NCBI GenBank assembly: GCA_007126835.1
Contig: SLAO01000009.1
Coordinates: 1-19,798 of the forward strand
Direction: 5' to 3'
Origin: Nitriliruptorales bacterium
GTDB lineage: Bacteria; Actinomycetota; Nitriliruptoria; Euzebyales; Egibacteraceae
Length of the DNA stretch: 19,798 nt
The notes below the pieces were generated by a model. It was not told where the DNA came from. It searched no databases and saw nothing but the letters and a program-made list of their open reading frames with translations. The position numbers and the translations under genes were made by a program. Numbering within the stretch: the stretch's first letter is position 1; each line of letters opens with the position of its first letter. Below are positions 1-7,773 of the stretch, piece by piece.

Positions 1-489
1 GCGCAGGAACACCCGGTCCTGCACGGCGATCGCCGCGAGCTCGCACGCCCGGATCCCCAGAATCGCGAAGCGTCGTTCGGTCTGGTCGGCGGGGACGAGC
101 TCGATCTCCCCGTTGCGGCGCGCCGCGGTGAAGACCGTCGAGTGTGGCGGCAGGAGCCACCGCTTGGGCGAGGAGGGTCCCACCGCGTAGTCGAAGAGGG
201 TGTCATCGCCGCGGAAGATAAGGCCGTAGCGGCCCGGGCCCTGGTCGTCGCCGACACCGACCGGGAGGCTCGCCGCGCTGTGCAGCTCGTCGTAGACGAC
301 CACCCCGTTGCGCAGCGTTGGACCGAGCACGGTGTAGCCGCGATCGATCAGGGCGCCGATGAGCGTGTCCAGCGTTGCGGGGGTCAGCACCCGCTCGCCG
401 GGTTCGGGGGCCAGCGCCTGCTCGCCGGGTTCGGGGGTCAGCACCCGTTCGCCGGGTTCCGATGTGGCCGCATCCCGTGACCGGCTCAT
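1..489 (-). CDS. 4Fe-4S dicluster domain protein, hydrogenase/sulfur reductase beta-subunit type (partial, N-terminal 163 residues)
   Basis: The gene starts at ATG 487-489 and runs off the left edge; the start is supported by GAGGAG five bases upstream. The visible part, including the segments GPTLRNGVVVYDEL, DYAVGPSSPKRWLLPP and ILGIRACELAAIAVQDRVFL, matches the N-terminal domain of the electron-transfer subunits found with group 3b [NiFe] hydrogenases (HydB/HyhB type) and sulfite/sulfur reductases. In that family two 4Fe-4S clusters lie further downstream and pass electrons between a flavoprotein and the catalytic subunits in the cytoplasm; the cluster cysteines are outside the window. Residues 11-37 are three copies of a 9-residue unit (EPGERVLTP, EPGEQALAP, EPGERVLTP), an extension I do not expect in the family. 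Hydrogenase or reductase subunits should follow beyond position 1 if the call is right. Family membership is fairly secure; the catalytic partner is inference. Confidence 0.72.
   Translation of the reverse strand, partial: MSRSRDAATSEPGERVLTPEPGEQALAPEPGERVLTPATLDTLIGALIDRGYTVLGPTLRNGVVVYDELHSAASLPVGVGDDQGPGRYGLIFRGDDTLFDYAVGPSSPKRWLLPPHSTVFTAARRNGEIELVPADQTERRFAILGIRACELAAIAVQDRVFLR
382..462. repeat. 27-bp tandem repeat, three copies, in frame
   Basis: Copies lie at 382-408, 409-435 and 436-462 and share the core GCTCGCCGGGTTC or a near match. They encode the 9-residue units at residues 11-37 of the minus-strand dicluster protein. The unit length is a multiple of three, so copy-number change would keep the reading frame. 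The first and third copies are nearly identical, the second diverges at several positions. Confidence 0.9.
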
Positions 490-661
490 CCTCGCTCCTC
501 GGCAGCTGCAGGGCTCATCCCGCCCGTGGAAGCCGCTACCTCGAAGTCTCACCGAGCCGACCTTGCCGCCATATGGCGTTGGTCCCCCTACCCACCGCCA
601 CTGGTCCCGATCGCCCAGGAAGGCCTCGTCGGAAAGCTGGTTCGCGGCGATGCTGTGCGCC

Positions 662-1471
662 ATGACCGGAACCGGCGCAGGGGGTCGCGCCACCGCGTTG
701 GCGGCGGCCGGCGTGGGGGCGGCGACGTTGCTCGCAGCCTCAGAGCTCGTGCGCTTGCGCCGCGTGCCGCGCCTTCCCGAGACCGCAGCCGGCCTCGACC
801 GCCTGATCCTTCCCGGCGCGACCGTTGAGCTGACCGACCCCGAGCCGGTGGCCCTCTCCGTGCTCGGCGACTCGCTGGTGGCCGGTGTGGGCGTCCCAGT
901 CGCGGCCGCGGCCCTACCGGTGCGGCTGGCGGAGGCCGTCGCAGACGACTTGCGACGCGCGGTTCGTCTGCGGGTCTACGGACGCACCGGCTCACGAGCG
1001 ATCGACGTGCTGCACGGTCAGGTTCCACAGCTTGCGGAGGCGCCATCCCCCGACGTCGTGGTCGTGTCAGTGGGCATCAACGACGCCACCAAGCTGGGCC
1101 GACCCCGCCTGCATGCCGAAGTGATGCGCCGCGTCGTGGCGGGTGCGCGCGAGCTGACCGGCGCCGGCGTCGTGCTGTGCGGCGTGCCCGACGTCCGTGC
1201 GCTTCGGGCCCTTTCCGCGCCGGTCCGGACGCTGGTTCGCCTGCACGCCACCGTGCTGCACCGAGTCCAGCGCGGGGTGGCCGCGGAGACAGGGGCGGGG
1301 TTCGTCGAACGGATTCCCCCGATCGCGCACGTCTTTGCGCGTAACCCGTGGATGATGGCCACCGACCGCTATCACCCCTCGCCGGTGGGGGCCACCGTGC
1401 TGGCCCGCGTCGCGGCGCCGACCGTATCCGCCGTGGTGGTGGGCAGGCAGGCCCTAACCCCGGCCCCGTGA
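662..1471 (+). CDS. SGNH/GDSL-type esterase or lipase, membrane anchored
   Basis: The 269-residue product has the SGNH hydrolase blocks in order: block I SVLGDSLVAGVG with nucleophile Ser71, a block II glycine in YGRTGSRA, block III VGINDATK with the oxyanion asparagine, and block V DRYHPSP with Asp235 and His238 completing the triad. Residues about 10-29 (ATALAAAGVGAATLLAASEL) form one hydrophobic helix, most likely a signal anchor that places the hydrolase outside the membrane. These enzymes cleave carboxylic esters; the substrate (lipid, acetylated glycan or small ester) cannot be read from the sequence. ATG 662 was chosen because it directly precedes the anchor; ATG 650 in the same frame is equally possible and neither has a strong ribosome binding site. 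The frame stays open far upstream to about 359 but that part is low-complexity and overlaps the divergent gene. The stop lies 5 bp from the convergent transporter stop. Confidence 0.85.
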   Translation: MTGTGAGGRATALAAAGVGAATLLAASELVRLRRVPRLPETAAGLDRLILPGATVELTDPEPVALSVLGDSLVAGVGVPVAAAALPVRLAEAVADDLRRAVRLRVYGRTGSRAIDVLHGQVPQLAEAPSPDVVVVSVGINDATKLGRPRLHAEVMRRVVAGARELTGAGVVLCGVPDVRALRALSAPVRTLVRLHATVLHRVQRGVAAETGAGFVERIPPIAHVFARNPWMMATDRYHPSPVGATVLARVAAPTVSAVVVGRQALTPAP

Positions 1472-1476
1472 GCAGT

Positions 1477-2829
1477 CTATGGCCTGACGGGGACGGCCTC
1501 CGCCTGGGCGGCGCGAGCCACTCTTCGTCCTTCGTGCTCGTTGACGGTCAGCAGCAGAGCGGCGCCCACGATGAAGAAGCCGATCACCGACAGGATGCCT
1601 TGGCGGCTTGAACCGGTCGCGGCGATCACCAGAGCGAACACCGACGGGCCCATCATCCCGGCGAACTTGTCCATCACCCCGAAGAACCCGAAGAACTCAC
1701 CGGACTTGTACCGCGGGATCATCGACGCGAACAGCGACCTCGACAGCGACTGGGCCCCGCCCTGCACCAGCCCCACGCAGAACGCCAGCACGAAGAACTC
1801 GACGGCGGTGGTCATGAAGTAGGCGAACACCGTCACTGCGGTGTAGACGCCAAGCGCCAGCAGGATCGCTCGCTTGGCGCCGATGCGACCGGCCAACATG
1901 CCGAAACCGAATGTCGCGGGGATCCCGACCACCTGCACGACGACGATGGCGCCAAGCAAGGCGATCTGGTCGATGCCGATCTCCGCCCCGTACACCGCCG
2001 CGAGCCGGATGATCGTCCCGATGCCGTCGCCGTAGATCAAGTAGGCGACCAGCAGGACGAAGGCGTGCCGGTAGGAGCGCAGCTCCCGGAACGTGCGGAC
2101 GAGCCGTTCGATCGCCATCCGCACCGGATGCCCAGGTTCGGTCTCGCGCGGATCGAGTCTGGGTTTGGGCTCGGGCACGCGCCGTAGCAGGGGCACGGTG
2201 AACACGAGCCACCACAGGGCCGTAGCGACGAAGGTCAGCCGCGCCGGCAGGGTGCCGTCGGGGATCCCGAACAGGCCCGGGAACTCGACGACCACGAGGC
2301 ACGCGAGCAGCAGGACGGTCGCACCGATGTAGCCGATGCCGAACGCGCCGGCCGAAACCTGGTCGACCTCGTCCTCGCTGGCGATGTGGGGCAGCAGGGC
2401 GTCGTAGAACACCGTGCTCCCGTTGACCCCGATGTTGACGAGGACGAACATCCCCAGTGCCAGGCGCCAGTCGCCCTCGCCCACGTAGAACAGGGCCCCT
2501 GTGGCGCCGACGCCTAAGAGCATGAACGACGTCAGCAGCCGTTTCTTGTACGGAGCGTGGTCGGTGATCGCGCCGATGAGCGGCGCGGGGATGGCGATGG
2601 CGACGAGGCCGATCGTCGTGGCCATCGCGTAGCGGCCGCTGGCCACGGAAGGGTCCAGGCCTTCTGCGGCGACGCTTTGGAAGTACACCGGGAAGATCGC
2701 CGTGACGATGATGACGTACAGGCCGGTGATGGCCCACTCGTACATCGCCCAGGCCCGCAGCTCTCGCCGGTGCAGGCCGAGGCGCTCGAGCAGCGTCTGT
2801 TGTGCTTCCTCGGGCGCCTCCCGCGTCAC
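1477..2829 (-). CDS. MFS transporter, UMF1 / Atg22-like family
   Basis: This 450-residue protein has about twelve hydrophobic segments. The opening RAWAMYEWAITGLYVIIVTAIFPVYF is the hallmark of the UMF1 family (bacterial relatives of the yeast vacuolar effluxer Atg22). The MFS loop motif appears as DHAPYKKRLLTSF after the second helix, and the second half contains FGMLAGRIGAKRAILLALG, the duplicate of that motif. The segment GGAQSLSRSLFASMIPRYKSGEFFGFFGVMDKF is also strongly conserved in the family. It lies in the cytoplasmic membrane and is expected to be a proton-driven exporter or importer; the bacterial substrates are largely unknown, with amino acid efflux inferred only from Atg22. The start is GTG, with GAGGGG four to five bases upstream. 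The length is usual for the family. It is convergent with the esterase and divergent from the small membrane protein at 3007. Confidence 0.88.
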   Translation of the reverse strand: MTREAPEEAQQTLLERLGLHRRELRAWAMYEWAITGLYVIIVTAIFPVYFQSVAAEGLDPSVASGRYAMATTIGLVAIAIPAPLIGAITDHAPYKKRLLTSFMLLGVGATGALFYVGEGDWRLALGMFVLVNIGVNGSTVFYDALLPHIASEDEVDQVSAGAFGIGYIGATVLLLACLVVVEFPGLFGIPDGTLPARLTFVATALWWLVFTVPLLRRVPEPKPRLDPRETEPGHPVRMAIERLVRTFRELRSYRHAFVLLVAYLIYGDGIGTIIRLAAVYGAEIGIDQIALLGAIVVVQVVGIPATFGFGMLAGRIGAKRAILLALGVYTAVTVFAYFMTTAVEFFVLAFCVGLVQGGAQSLSRSLFASMIPRYKSGEFFGFFGVMDKFAGMMGPSVFALVIAATGSSRQGILSVIGFFIVGAALLLTVNEHEGRRVARAAQAEAVPVRP

Positions 2830-2992
2830 TCGTCCCCCTCGTGGTCGCAGGCCAGGGCGTGGTGCGGTGCCCTCTTGGGTGGTGCGCGGGTGCGCATGAT
2901 GCTACGCCATCGATGCGGTGGCGTCGGGGTGGACCGCGTGGGTTCGGCAGAACGGCGCGGGCCAGTGGACGGCGCCGGCCGGCGCGGGGCAC

Positions 2993-2998
2993 TAGCAT
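2993..2998 (+). promoter_or_regulatory. Possible -10 box (TAGCAT) for a leaderless transcript
   Basis: TAGCAT fits the actinobacterial TAnnnT -10 consensus and ends 8 nt before the ATG at 3007, so transcription would begin at or next to the start codon. No ribosome binding site is visible in front of that ATG, in agreement with a leaderless message. No clear -35 hexamer is seen at the right distance. Confidence 0.35.
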
Positions 2999-3006
2999 CC
3001 ACAGCC

Positions 3007-3462
3007 ATGGCCAAGCCACAGAAGATCCCCGAAGGGCAGGAGTACCGGGACGCGTGGGCGGCGCTGGACCGGGATGCGCGGCGGCGGGTGCGCCGCGCGG
3101 TCAACCGTGGCCGGGCGGCGGACAACCGGGCCGAGGCCCGTGTGGCCGTCGCCTTGGCCCGCAGCCAGCGCAACTTCTGGCGCTGGGGGTGGGTCGTCGG
3201 CCCAGCGATCGTGTTGGCGTTCACGATCCGCGAGGAGTGGCCGGTCATCGTCGCAAACGTGGGCCTCGTGGCCGTGATCGTCGGGGCGATGAGCCTGTAC
3301 TTCAACCGGCGCTCGCGCAGGGCCGAGGCGGCCAACATGGCGGTGGTGGAGCGTCGCAAGTCGAGCAAGAAGCAGCCCCAGGGCCAGGACCAGCCCACAG
3401 ATGGCAATCGGCGCGGTGACCGCGGCTCAAAACGTTCGGGTAAGCGAAAGCAGGGCCGCTGA
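3007..3462 (+). CDS. Small basic membrane protein, two predicted helices, unknown function
   Basis: I do not recognise a named family. The 151-residue product has an N-terminal arginine-rich soluble segment (DRDARRRVRRAVNRGRAADN), then two adjacent hydrophobic stretches, about residues 59-75 (WGWVVGPAIVLAFTI) and 78-98 (WPVIVANVGLVAVIVGAMSLY), joined by a very short loop. It ends in a long disordered tail of Lys, Arg, Gln and Gly. The hairpin topology puts both basic ends in the cytoplasm under the positive-inside rule. Such proteins are common, poorly characterised actinobacterial membrane proteins. ATG 3007 was chosen because the sequence upstream in frame is non-conserved intergenic DNA and a TAGCAT box sits just before it. 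It is divergent from the UMF1 transporter and convergent with the GH65 gene, so it is probably transcribed alone. Confidence 0.7.
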   Translation: MAKPQKIPEGQEYRDAWAALDRDARRRVRRAVNRGRAADNRAEARVAVALARSQRNFWRWGWVVGPAIVLAFTIREEWPVIVANVGLVAVIVGAMSLYFNRRSRRAEAANMAVVERRKSSKKQPQGQDQPTDGNRRGDRGSKRSGKRKQGR

Positions 3463-3495
3463 GCCCCTGCGCGGTCAGGGTTCGCCTGGTCGTGC

Positions 3496-5880
3496 TCAGC
3501 CAGCGGCGTCGGCGGTGTGACCAGCCAGCGCCACCGTTAACGGCTCGCCGGGTTGGAGGTCAACTTGCTCGCCCTCGACGGTGATCGTCATGGGCTCGTC
3601 GGCGTCCGGATCGGCCAGCGTGAACGTCGCGTACCGGTGCGTGAGGTCCACCTCCAGCCGGCGACCGCGGACGGCAAGCGGAAAAGCCAGCCTCGACCAT
3701 TGCTTGGGCAGCGCCGGCTCGAACGAGATCTCCCCGTGATAGTCCCGCAGCCCACCGAAGCCGTTGACCAGCGACATCCACACCCCACCGGCGGAGGCGA
3801 CGTGGACTCCGTGGTCGGTGTTGCCTGCCGCGTCGGCGAGATCGACGAACAACGCGAGCCGGAAGTGCTCCATGGCACTGTCCGAATCGCCGATCTCGGC
3901 GGCCATGATCGCGTGCACCGGTGGTGAGAGCGACGAATCGCTGGTGGTCAGCGGGTTGTAGTAGCGGTAGTTGCGCCGCTTTTGCTCGCGGGTGAATCGA
4001 TCGCCGAGCAGGAACATCGCCAGGATCACATCGGCCTGCTTGATGACCTGATACCGGTAGATCACCAGCGGGTGGTAGTGCAGCAGCAGCGGGTACTTGT
4101 CGCTCGGGGTGGACGCGAAATCCCACACCTCATGCTCGAGAAAGTGCTCGTCCTGCGGGTTGACGCCATGTTTCTCGTCATAGGGGACGTACATGTTGTC
4201 CGCCGCGGAGCGCCAGTTGGCGAGCTCGTTGGGGGCCAGGCCAAGGTCCTCGCACAGGACCTGGTAGCGGCTCGGGTCGGTCCCCCGGATGTTGTGCAGC
4301 ACGTCCACGGCGAACTCGAGGTTCGACGCGGACATGAGGTTGGTGAACGTGTTGTCGTTGACAAGCGTCGTGTACTCGTCGGGGCCGGTGACGCCGTGCA
4401 GGTGGAACGCGCCGTCGTCGCCGTGGAAGCCGAGGTCGGCCCACAGGCGCGAGGTCTCGACCAGCATCTCGGCGCCCACCTCGGACAGGATCGCCTCGTC
4501 GCCTGTGACCCGAACGTACTGGCGCAGGGCGTACATGATGTCGGCGCTCAGATGGTATTGGGCCGTGCCTGCCTGGTAGTAGGCGCTGGCCTCGGCTCCC
4601 GTGATCGTCCGCCAAGGAAACAGCGCCCCGTCGTGTCCGAGCTCGCGGGCGCGCTCGCGAGCGGCGTTGAGCATCGAGTGGCGGAAGCGCAGCAGGTTCT
4701 TGGCGATCCGGGGGGTCGTGTACGACAGGAAGGGCATGACGAAGATCTCGACGTCCCAGAAGTAGTGGCCCTCGTAGCCGTGGCCGGTCACCCCCTTTGC
4801 GGGGATCCCCGAACCCTCCGCCCGCAGGCTTGCCTGCATGAGCTGGTACAGGTTCCAGCGCACGGCTTGCTGGACCCGGGGGGCGTCTTCGACCACCACG
4901 TCGGCGGCGTGCCAGAAGTCGGCGACGTCGGTCTCCTGGTCGGCTAGCAGCGCGTCATAGCCCACCTTGACCGCACGGTCGAGCGTGCGACTGGTGCGGT
5001 CGGCGAGTTCGCTGGCCGGGACCGCGCGGGAGGTGTGGTATGCGGCGAACTTGTCGAGTTGGATCGGTACGCCCTCGCGGGCCTCGACGGTGTAGATGAC
5101 CTTGCCGAGGTCGGCCGAGACGTCGCGGTCGCGCTGGACCGCGCAATCGGTCTTGATCACGTGGTCGATCCCGCAGCCCAGTGTCATGGTGCTCTGGGCG
5201 ACCTGGTAGCCGAAGAGCACCCGGGCGGCCTCCTGCCGGATCGCCTTGCTCTCGAGCAGGCGATGGGTGAACGTGCGTGTGGTCCGCGGGTCGAACTGGT
5301 TGCGCACCGGGTCGTCGGGTGCGCGGGCGTCGGCCCGGTTGAGCAGTTGCGTGCTGATCACCACCGGGGCGTCGGCGTTGAGCACGGTGACCTCGTAGCG
5401 GAATGCGGCGAGGTGACGGTGCCGCGTGGACGCAAACCGCTCCGAGCGCACCCGGACGCGTTTGCCCGACGGGGTCTCCCAGATGAGCTCGCGGGTCAGC
5501 GTGCCGCGCCGCATGTCCAAGCAGCGCTCGTAGTGATCGAGGTAGGCCGTGGGCAGGTACAGCGGCTCGTCATCGACGTAGAGCTTGATGATCTTGGCGT
5601 CGGGCACGTCGATCATCGTCTGGCCGGTCTTGGCAAGGCCGTACGCCTCCTCGGCGTGGACGATGTTCCATCGCTCGTGGAAGCCGTTGACGAACGTGCC
5701 GTGATCGTGGACGGGCCGTCCCTCCTCGGGATTGGCCCGCAGCCCGAGGTACCCATTGGCGACGGCGAACAGGGTCTCGGTCCGCCGGAGCAGCTTGGTG
5801 TCGAAGCGCCGCTCGATCAGCTTCCAGTCGTCGGTGGGGAAGTCATGTTCGGGAGGCAGGATGGGTTCGCGGCTCTTCAT
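3496..5880 (-). CDS. Glycoside hydrolase family 65 disaccharide phosphorylase (trehalose/maltose/kojibiose phosphorylase type)
   Basis: GH65 enzymes split alpha-linked disaccharides with phosphate, giving beta-glucose 1-phosphate plus glucose, in the cytoplasm. The 794-residue product has the family order: N-terminal beta-sandwich (residues ~10-270, opening with ERRFDTKLLRRTETLFAVANG), linker, (alpha/alpha)6 catalytic barrel (~320-690) and a small C-terminal beta domain. The general acid is Glu502 in GVTGPDEYT. YHPLVIYRYQVIKQADVILA and SDSSLSPPVHAIMAAEIGD carry the phosphate-site residues of the family. The acceptor-side loop at about residues 422-445 reads ITGAEASAYYQAGTAQYH, unlike the HEWEITFEEIH-type loop I associate with maltose phosphorylases, so trehalose or another disaccharide is the better guess, at low confidence. 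The start is ATG 5880 with GAAGGA nine bases upstream; an in-frame extension to 5931 lacks such a site. No beta-phosphoglucomutase gene is in the window. Confidence 0.9.
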   Translation of the reverse strand: MKSREPILPPEHDFPTDDWKLIERRFDTKLLRRTETLFAVANGYLGLRANPEEGRPVHDHGTFVNGFHERWNIVHAEEAYGLAKTGQTMIDVPDAKIIKLYVDDEPLYLPTAYLDHYERCLDMRRGTLTRELIWETPSGKRVRVRSERFASTRHRHLAAFRYEVTVLNADAPVVISTQLLNRADARAPDDPVRNQFDPRTTRTFTHRLLESKAIRQEAARVLFGYQVAQSTMTLGCGIDHVIKTDCAVQRDRDVSADLGKVIYTVEAREGVPIQLDKFAAYHTSRAVPASELADRTSRTLDRAVKVGYDALLADQETDVADFWHAADVVVEDAPRVQQAVRWNLYQLMQASLRAEGSGIPAKGVTGHGYEGHYFWDVEIFVMPFLSYTTPRIAKNLLRFRHSMLNAARERARELGHDGALFPWRTITGAEASAYYQAGTAQYHLSADIMYALRQYVRVTGDEAILSEVGAEMLVETSRLWADLGFHGDDGAFHLHGVTGPDEYTTLVNDNTFTNLMSASNLEFAVDVLHNIRGTDPSRYQVLCEDLGLAPNELANWRSAADNMYVPYDEKHGVNPQDEHFLEHEVWDFASTPSDKYPLLLHYHPLVIYRYQVIKQADVILAMFLLGDRFTREQKRRNYRYYNPLTTSDSSLSPPVHAIMAAEIGDSDSAMEHFRLALFVDLADAAGNTDHGVHVASAGGVWMSLVNGFGGLRDYHGEISFEPALPKQWSRLAFPLAVRGRRLEVDLTHRYATFTLADPDADEPMTITVEGEQVDLQPGEPLTVALAGHTADAAG

Positions 5881-6076
5881 GGACACTGATCCTTCGCAGG
5901 TCACAACCGACCGTGGCGAAGTTTGCCTCATGGGGGTGGTTGGCCGCGAGTCCTGGGGAACGCTCCTGCTTCATTGCGAACTTGCCCGGACGGGGATGTC
6001 GCGTCGGTCGACGGGACGAGTGCCCCGGGCGAGTTGATGACTACGGTATCCGGTCGCAGACGAGGCAAGGACGAAT

Positions 6077-6751
6077 GTGCGCACGCTACTGACCATGACG
6101 ATGCTTCTGCTGCTGGTGGCCCTCGCGGCTTGCAGCGACGGTGACGGCCAGGACACCCTCGAGCCACCTCCGGACGCCGAGACACCCGGCGATGACCGTG
6201 ACGACGCCGGCGAGGCCGAGGACGGCGCCGGCGATACCGACGCCGGCGACACCGGGGAGGCCGACGACGCTGACGCCGGCGACGAAGCCGACGACGCTGA
6301 CGCCGGCGACGAATCGGAGGTCGGGGCCAGCGAAACCGAGGGCGAGGGCATCGAGTCGGGCGAGGAGACCGAGGGGGGCACGCTCGTCGCGCGCATTGAC
6401 AGCGGTGGTCTGCCGTTCGAGCTGTCGGCGTCGGCTGATGACGGGCAGGTGTGCGCGCACTTCATCGCCGGGCAGGGCGAGGACGAGCGCTGCGACTGGC
6501 CCGCGGAGCCCGACGAGGGCCTCGTCGCCGAGGTGCTGACTGTGGACGGGATGCAGTCGGTCTTCGCCGTCGTCAGCGACGACGTGGCCACCGTCGAGGT
6601 CGTGGGCGTGACCGACAGCACGACCGAGCTTGAGGCCCTCGACGTGGGCGATGGCACCCGGGTGGCAGGTGCACCTCCCGTCGACGCCGAGGCGGTGGCG
6701 GTCATCGCGCTCGACGACAGCGGTGACGAGGTCGCCCGCGTCGACTTGTAG
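6077..6751 (+). CDS. Acidic repeat lipoprotein, unknown function
   Basis: The 224-residue product begins with a lipoprotein signal: basic MRT, a hydrophobic run and the lipobox LAAC, with the lipidated Cys at residue 19, so it should be anchored on the outer face of the membrane. Residues ~20-100 are an Asp/Glu/Ala/Gly-rich linker with very few hydrophobic residues, including repeated ADDADAGDE units. Residues ~103-224 look like a compact beta-rich domain with two cysteines (VCAHF and RCDWP) that could form a disulfide. I do not recognise the domain. The start is GTG 6077, preceded by AAGG with six bases between. The acidic linker probably acts as a hydrated spacer through the cell wall; acidic surface also suits salt-tolerant organisms. 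It is divergent from GH65 and precedes the sirtuin by 132 bp. Confidence 0.75.
   Translation: MRTLLTMTMLLLLVALAACSDGDGQDTLEPPPDAETPGDDRDDAGEAEDGAGDTDAGDTGEADDADAGDEADDADAGDESEVGASETEGEGIESGEETEGGTLVARIDSGGLPFELSASADDGQVCAHFIAGQGEDERCDWPAEPDEGLVAEVLTVDGMQSVFAVVSDDVATVEVVGVTDSTTELEALDVGDGTRVAGAPPVDAEAVAVIALDDSGDEVARVDL
6260..6313 (+). repeat. 27-bp tandem repeat, two exact copies, in the lipoprotein linker
   Basis: Copies at 6260-6286 and 6287-6313 are identical and encode two ADDADAGDE units. Degenerate relatives such as GCCGGCGATACCGACGCCGG continue upstream (about 6227-6258), so the whole acidic linker probably grew by repeat duplication. Confidence 0.9.
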
Positions 6752-6883
6752 CCCGATCACCGTGATGAGGGTGGCCACGAGCGTCGCAGCAGGCCGACGC
6801 GCACGGCTCCCCGGTGGATGTGCAGCCGGTCGATGGGTCCGGCCAAGCGGGTAAGGTCTGGGCACTCCAGGATCGGAGGCCAG

Positions 6884-7738
6884 GTGGAGCCGCTGACGAG
6901 CGAGGTGCGCGAGACGGTTGCTGGCGCCGCGACCCGCGGCGGCTTGGTCGTGGCGTTGACTGGGGCTGGCATCTCGGCCGAATCGGGGATCCCGACGTTT
7001 CGTGGGCCCGAGGGCTGGTGGACGGTCGGCTCCGTGCGCTACACGCCGCAGGAGATCGCCACTCGCGCCACGTTCGGGCACGCGCCAGGGGCCGTGTGGG
7101 CGTGGTACCTCCATCGTCTCGCAACCGTCCGCGTCGCGGCCCCGAACGCCGCCCACCACGCCCTGGTCGACATCGAGCGCGCGCTCGGAGACCGGTTCGT
7201 GCTGGTCACGCAGAACGTCGACGGTCTGCATCGTCGCGCCGGCAGCACCCGGATGTACGAGATCCACGGCTCCCTGGAGTTCGTGCGCTGCGCGGACGCG
7301 TGCACCTCGGAACTTCGTCCCCTGCCCGAGCTCCTCGCGGACGGGCCACCAACCGACGGTCTGACCGACGCGCAGCGCTCGGCGCTGACGTGCCCGTCCT
7401 GCGGCGGGTGGTTGCGGCCGCACGTCTTGTGGTTCGACGAGGTCTACGACGAGGAGCACTTCCGGTTCGATTCGACGATCGCCGCAGCCGAACGCGCCAC
7501 GCTGCTGGTGATCATCGGAACATCGGGTGCCACGACGCTGCCGGCCCTGATGGCTCGCGCCGCTGCGGGCGCCGGGGCGACGCTCGTCGACATCAACCCT
7601 GAGGACAACCCCTTCGGCGACGCGGCCCGCGAAACGGGCGGAGCTGTCATCCGGTCGCCCGCCTCAGAGGTGCTTCCTGGCCTCGTCGCCGCGATCACCG
7701 GCGCTGGGCAGCCGCCGGATCCGGGCGCTTCGAGCTGA
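6884..7738 (+). CDS. cobB: NAD-dependent protein deacylase, Sir2 family, class III (SIRT5/CobB-like)
   Basis: Sirtuins remove acyl groups from lysine using NAD+, releasing nicotinamide and O-acyl-ADP-ribose. The 284-residue product has the NAD site GAGISAESGIPTFRG (from residue 27), TQNVDGLH (109-116), catalytic His128 in EIHGS, and the late motif GTSG at 212-215. Tyr75 and Arg78 in WAWYLHRL form the YxxR signature of class III sirtuins, which bind the carboxylate of succinyl- and malonyl-lysine, so desuccinylase/demalonylase activity is likely beside deacetylation. The zinc ligands are Cys136, Cys140, Cys170 and Cys173; the first pair is C-x3-C rather than the usual C-x2-C. The start is GTG 6884, with GGAGG four bases upstream; earlier in-frame starts lack a site. 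It may regulate metabolic enzymes such as acetyl-CoA synthetase, but none is adjacent. Confidence 0.92.
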   Translation: MEPLTSEVRETVAGAATRGGLVVALTGAGISAESGIPTFRGPEGWWTVGSVRYTPQEIATRATFGHAPGAVWAWYLHRLATVRVAAPNAAHHALVDIERALGDRFVLVTQNVDGLHRRAGSTRMYEIHGSLEFVRCADACTSELRPLPELLADGPPTDGLTDAQRSALTCPSCGGWLRPHVLWFDEVYDEEHFRFDSTIAAAERATLLVIIGTSGATTLPALMARAAAGAGATLVDINPEDNPFGDAARETGGAVIRSPASEVLPGLVAAITGAGQPPDPGASS

Positions 7739-7760
7739 GGCCAGCGGCGCTTCGAGCTGA
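7724..7760. repeat. 15-bp direct repeat over the sirtuin stop codon, with a small hairpin
   Basis: GGCGCTTCGAGCTGA occurs at 7724-7738, where it ends in the sirtuin TGA stop, and again at 7746-7760. The second copy plus following bases forms a short hairpin (CGCTTC 7748-7753 with GAAGCG 7759-7764, 5-nt loop) in the 35-bp gap between the convergent sirtuin and phosphoglucomutase genes. The stem is too short to call a terminator with confidence. Confidence 0.7.
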
Positions 7761-7773
7761 AGCGAGCGGCGCG

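Noticed and set aside
3465..3481. CCCTG/CAGGG hairpin between the small membrane protein and GH65
   Set aside because: Five-base stem without a T run; too weak to call a terminator.
5035..5889. 284-residue plus-strand open frame inside the GH65 gene
   Set aside because: It is antisense to a gene with clear family motifs; its Val/Arg/Gly-rich composition is what the complement of a high-GC gene gives.
6086..7459. 457-residue minus-strand open frame across the lipoprotein and sirtuin
   Set aside because: It covers two well-supported plus-strand genes and has no recognisable domain.
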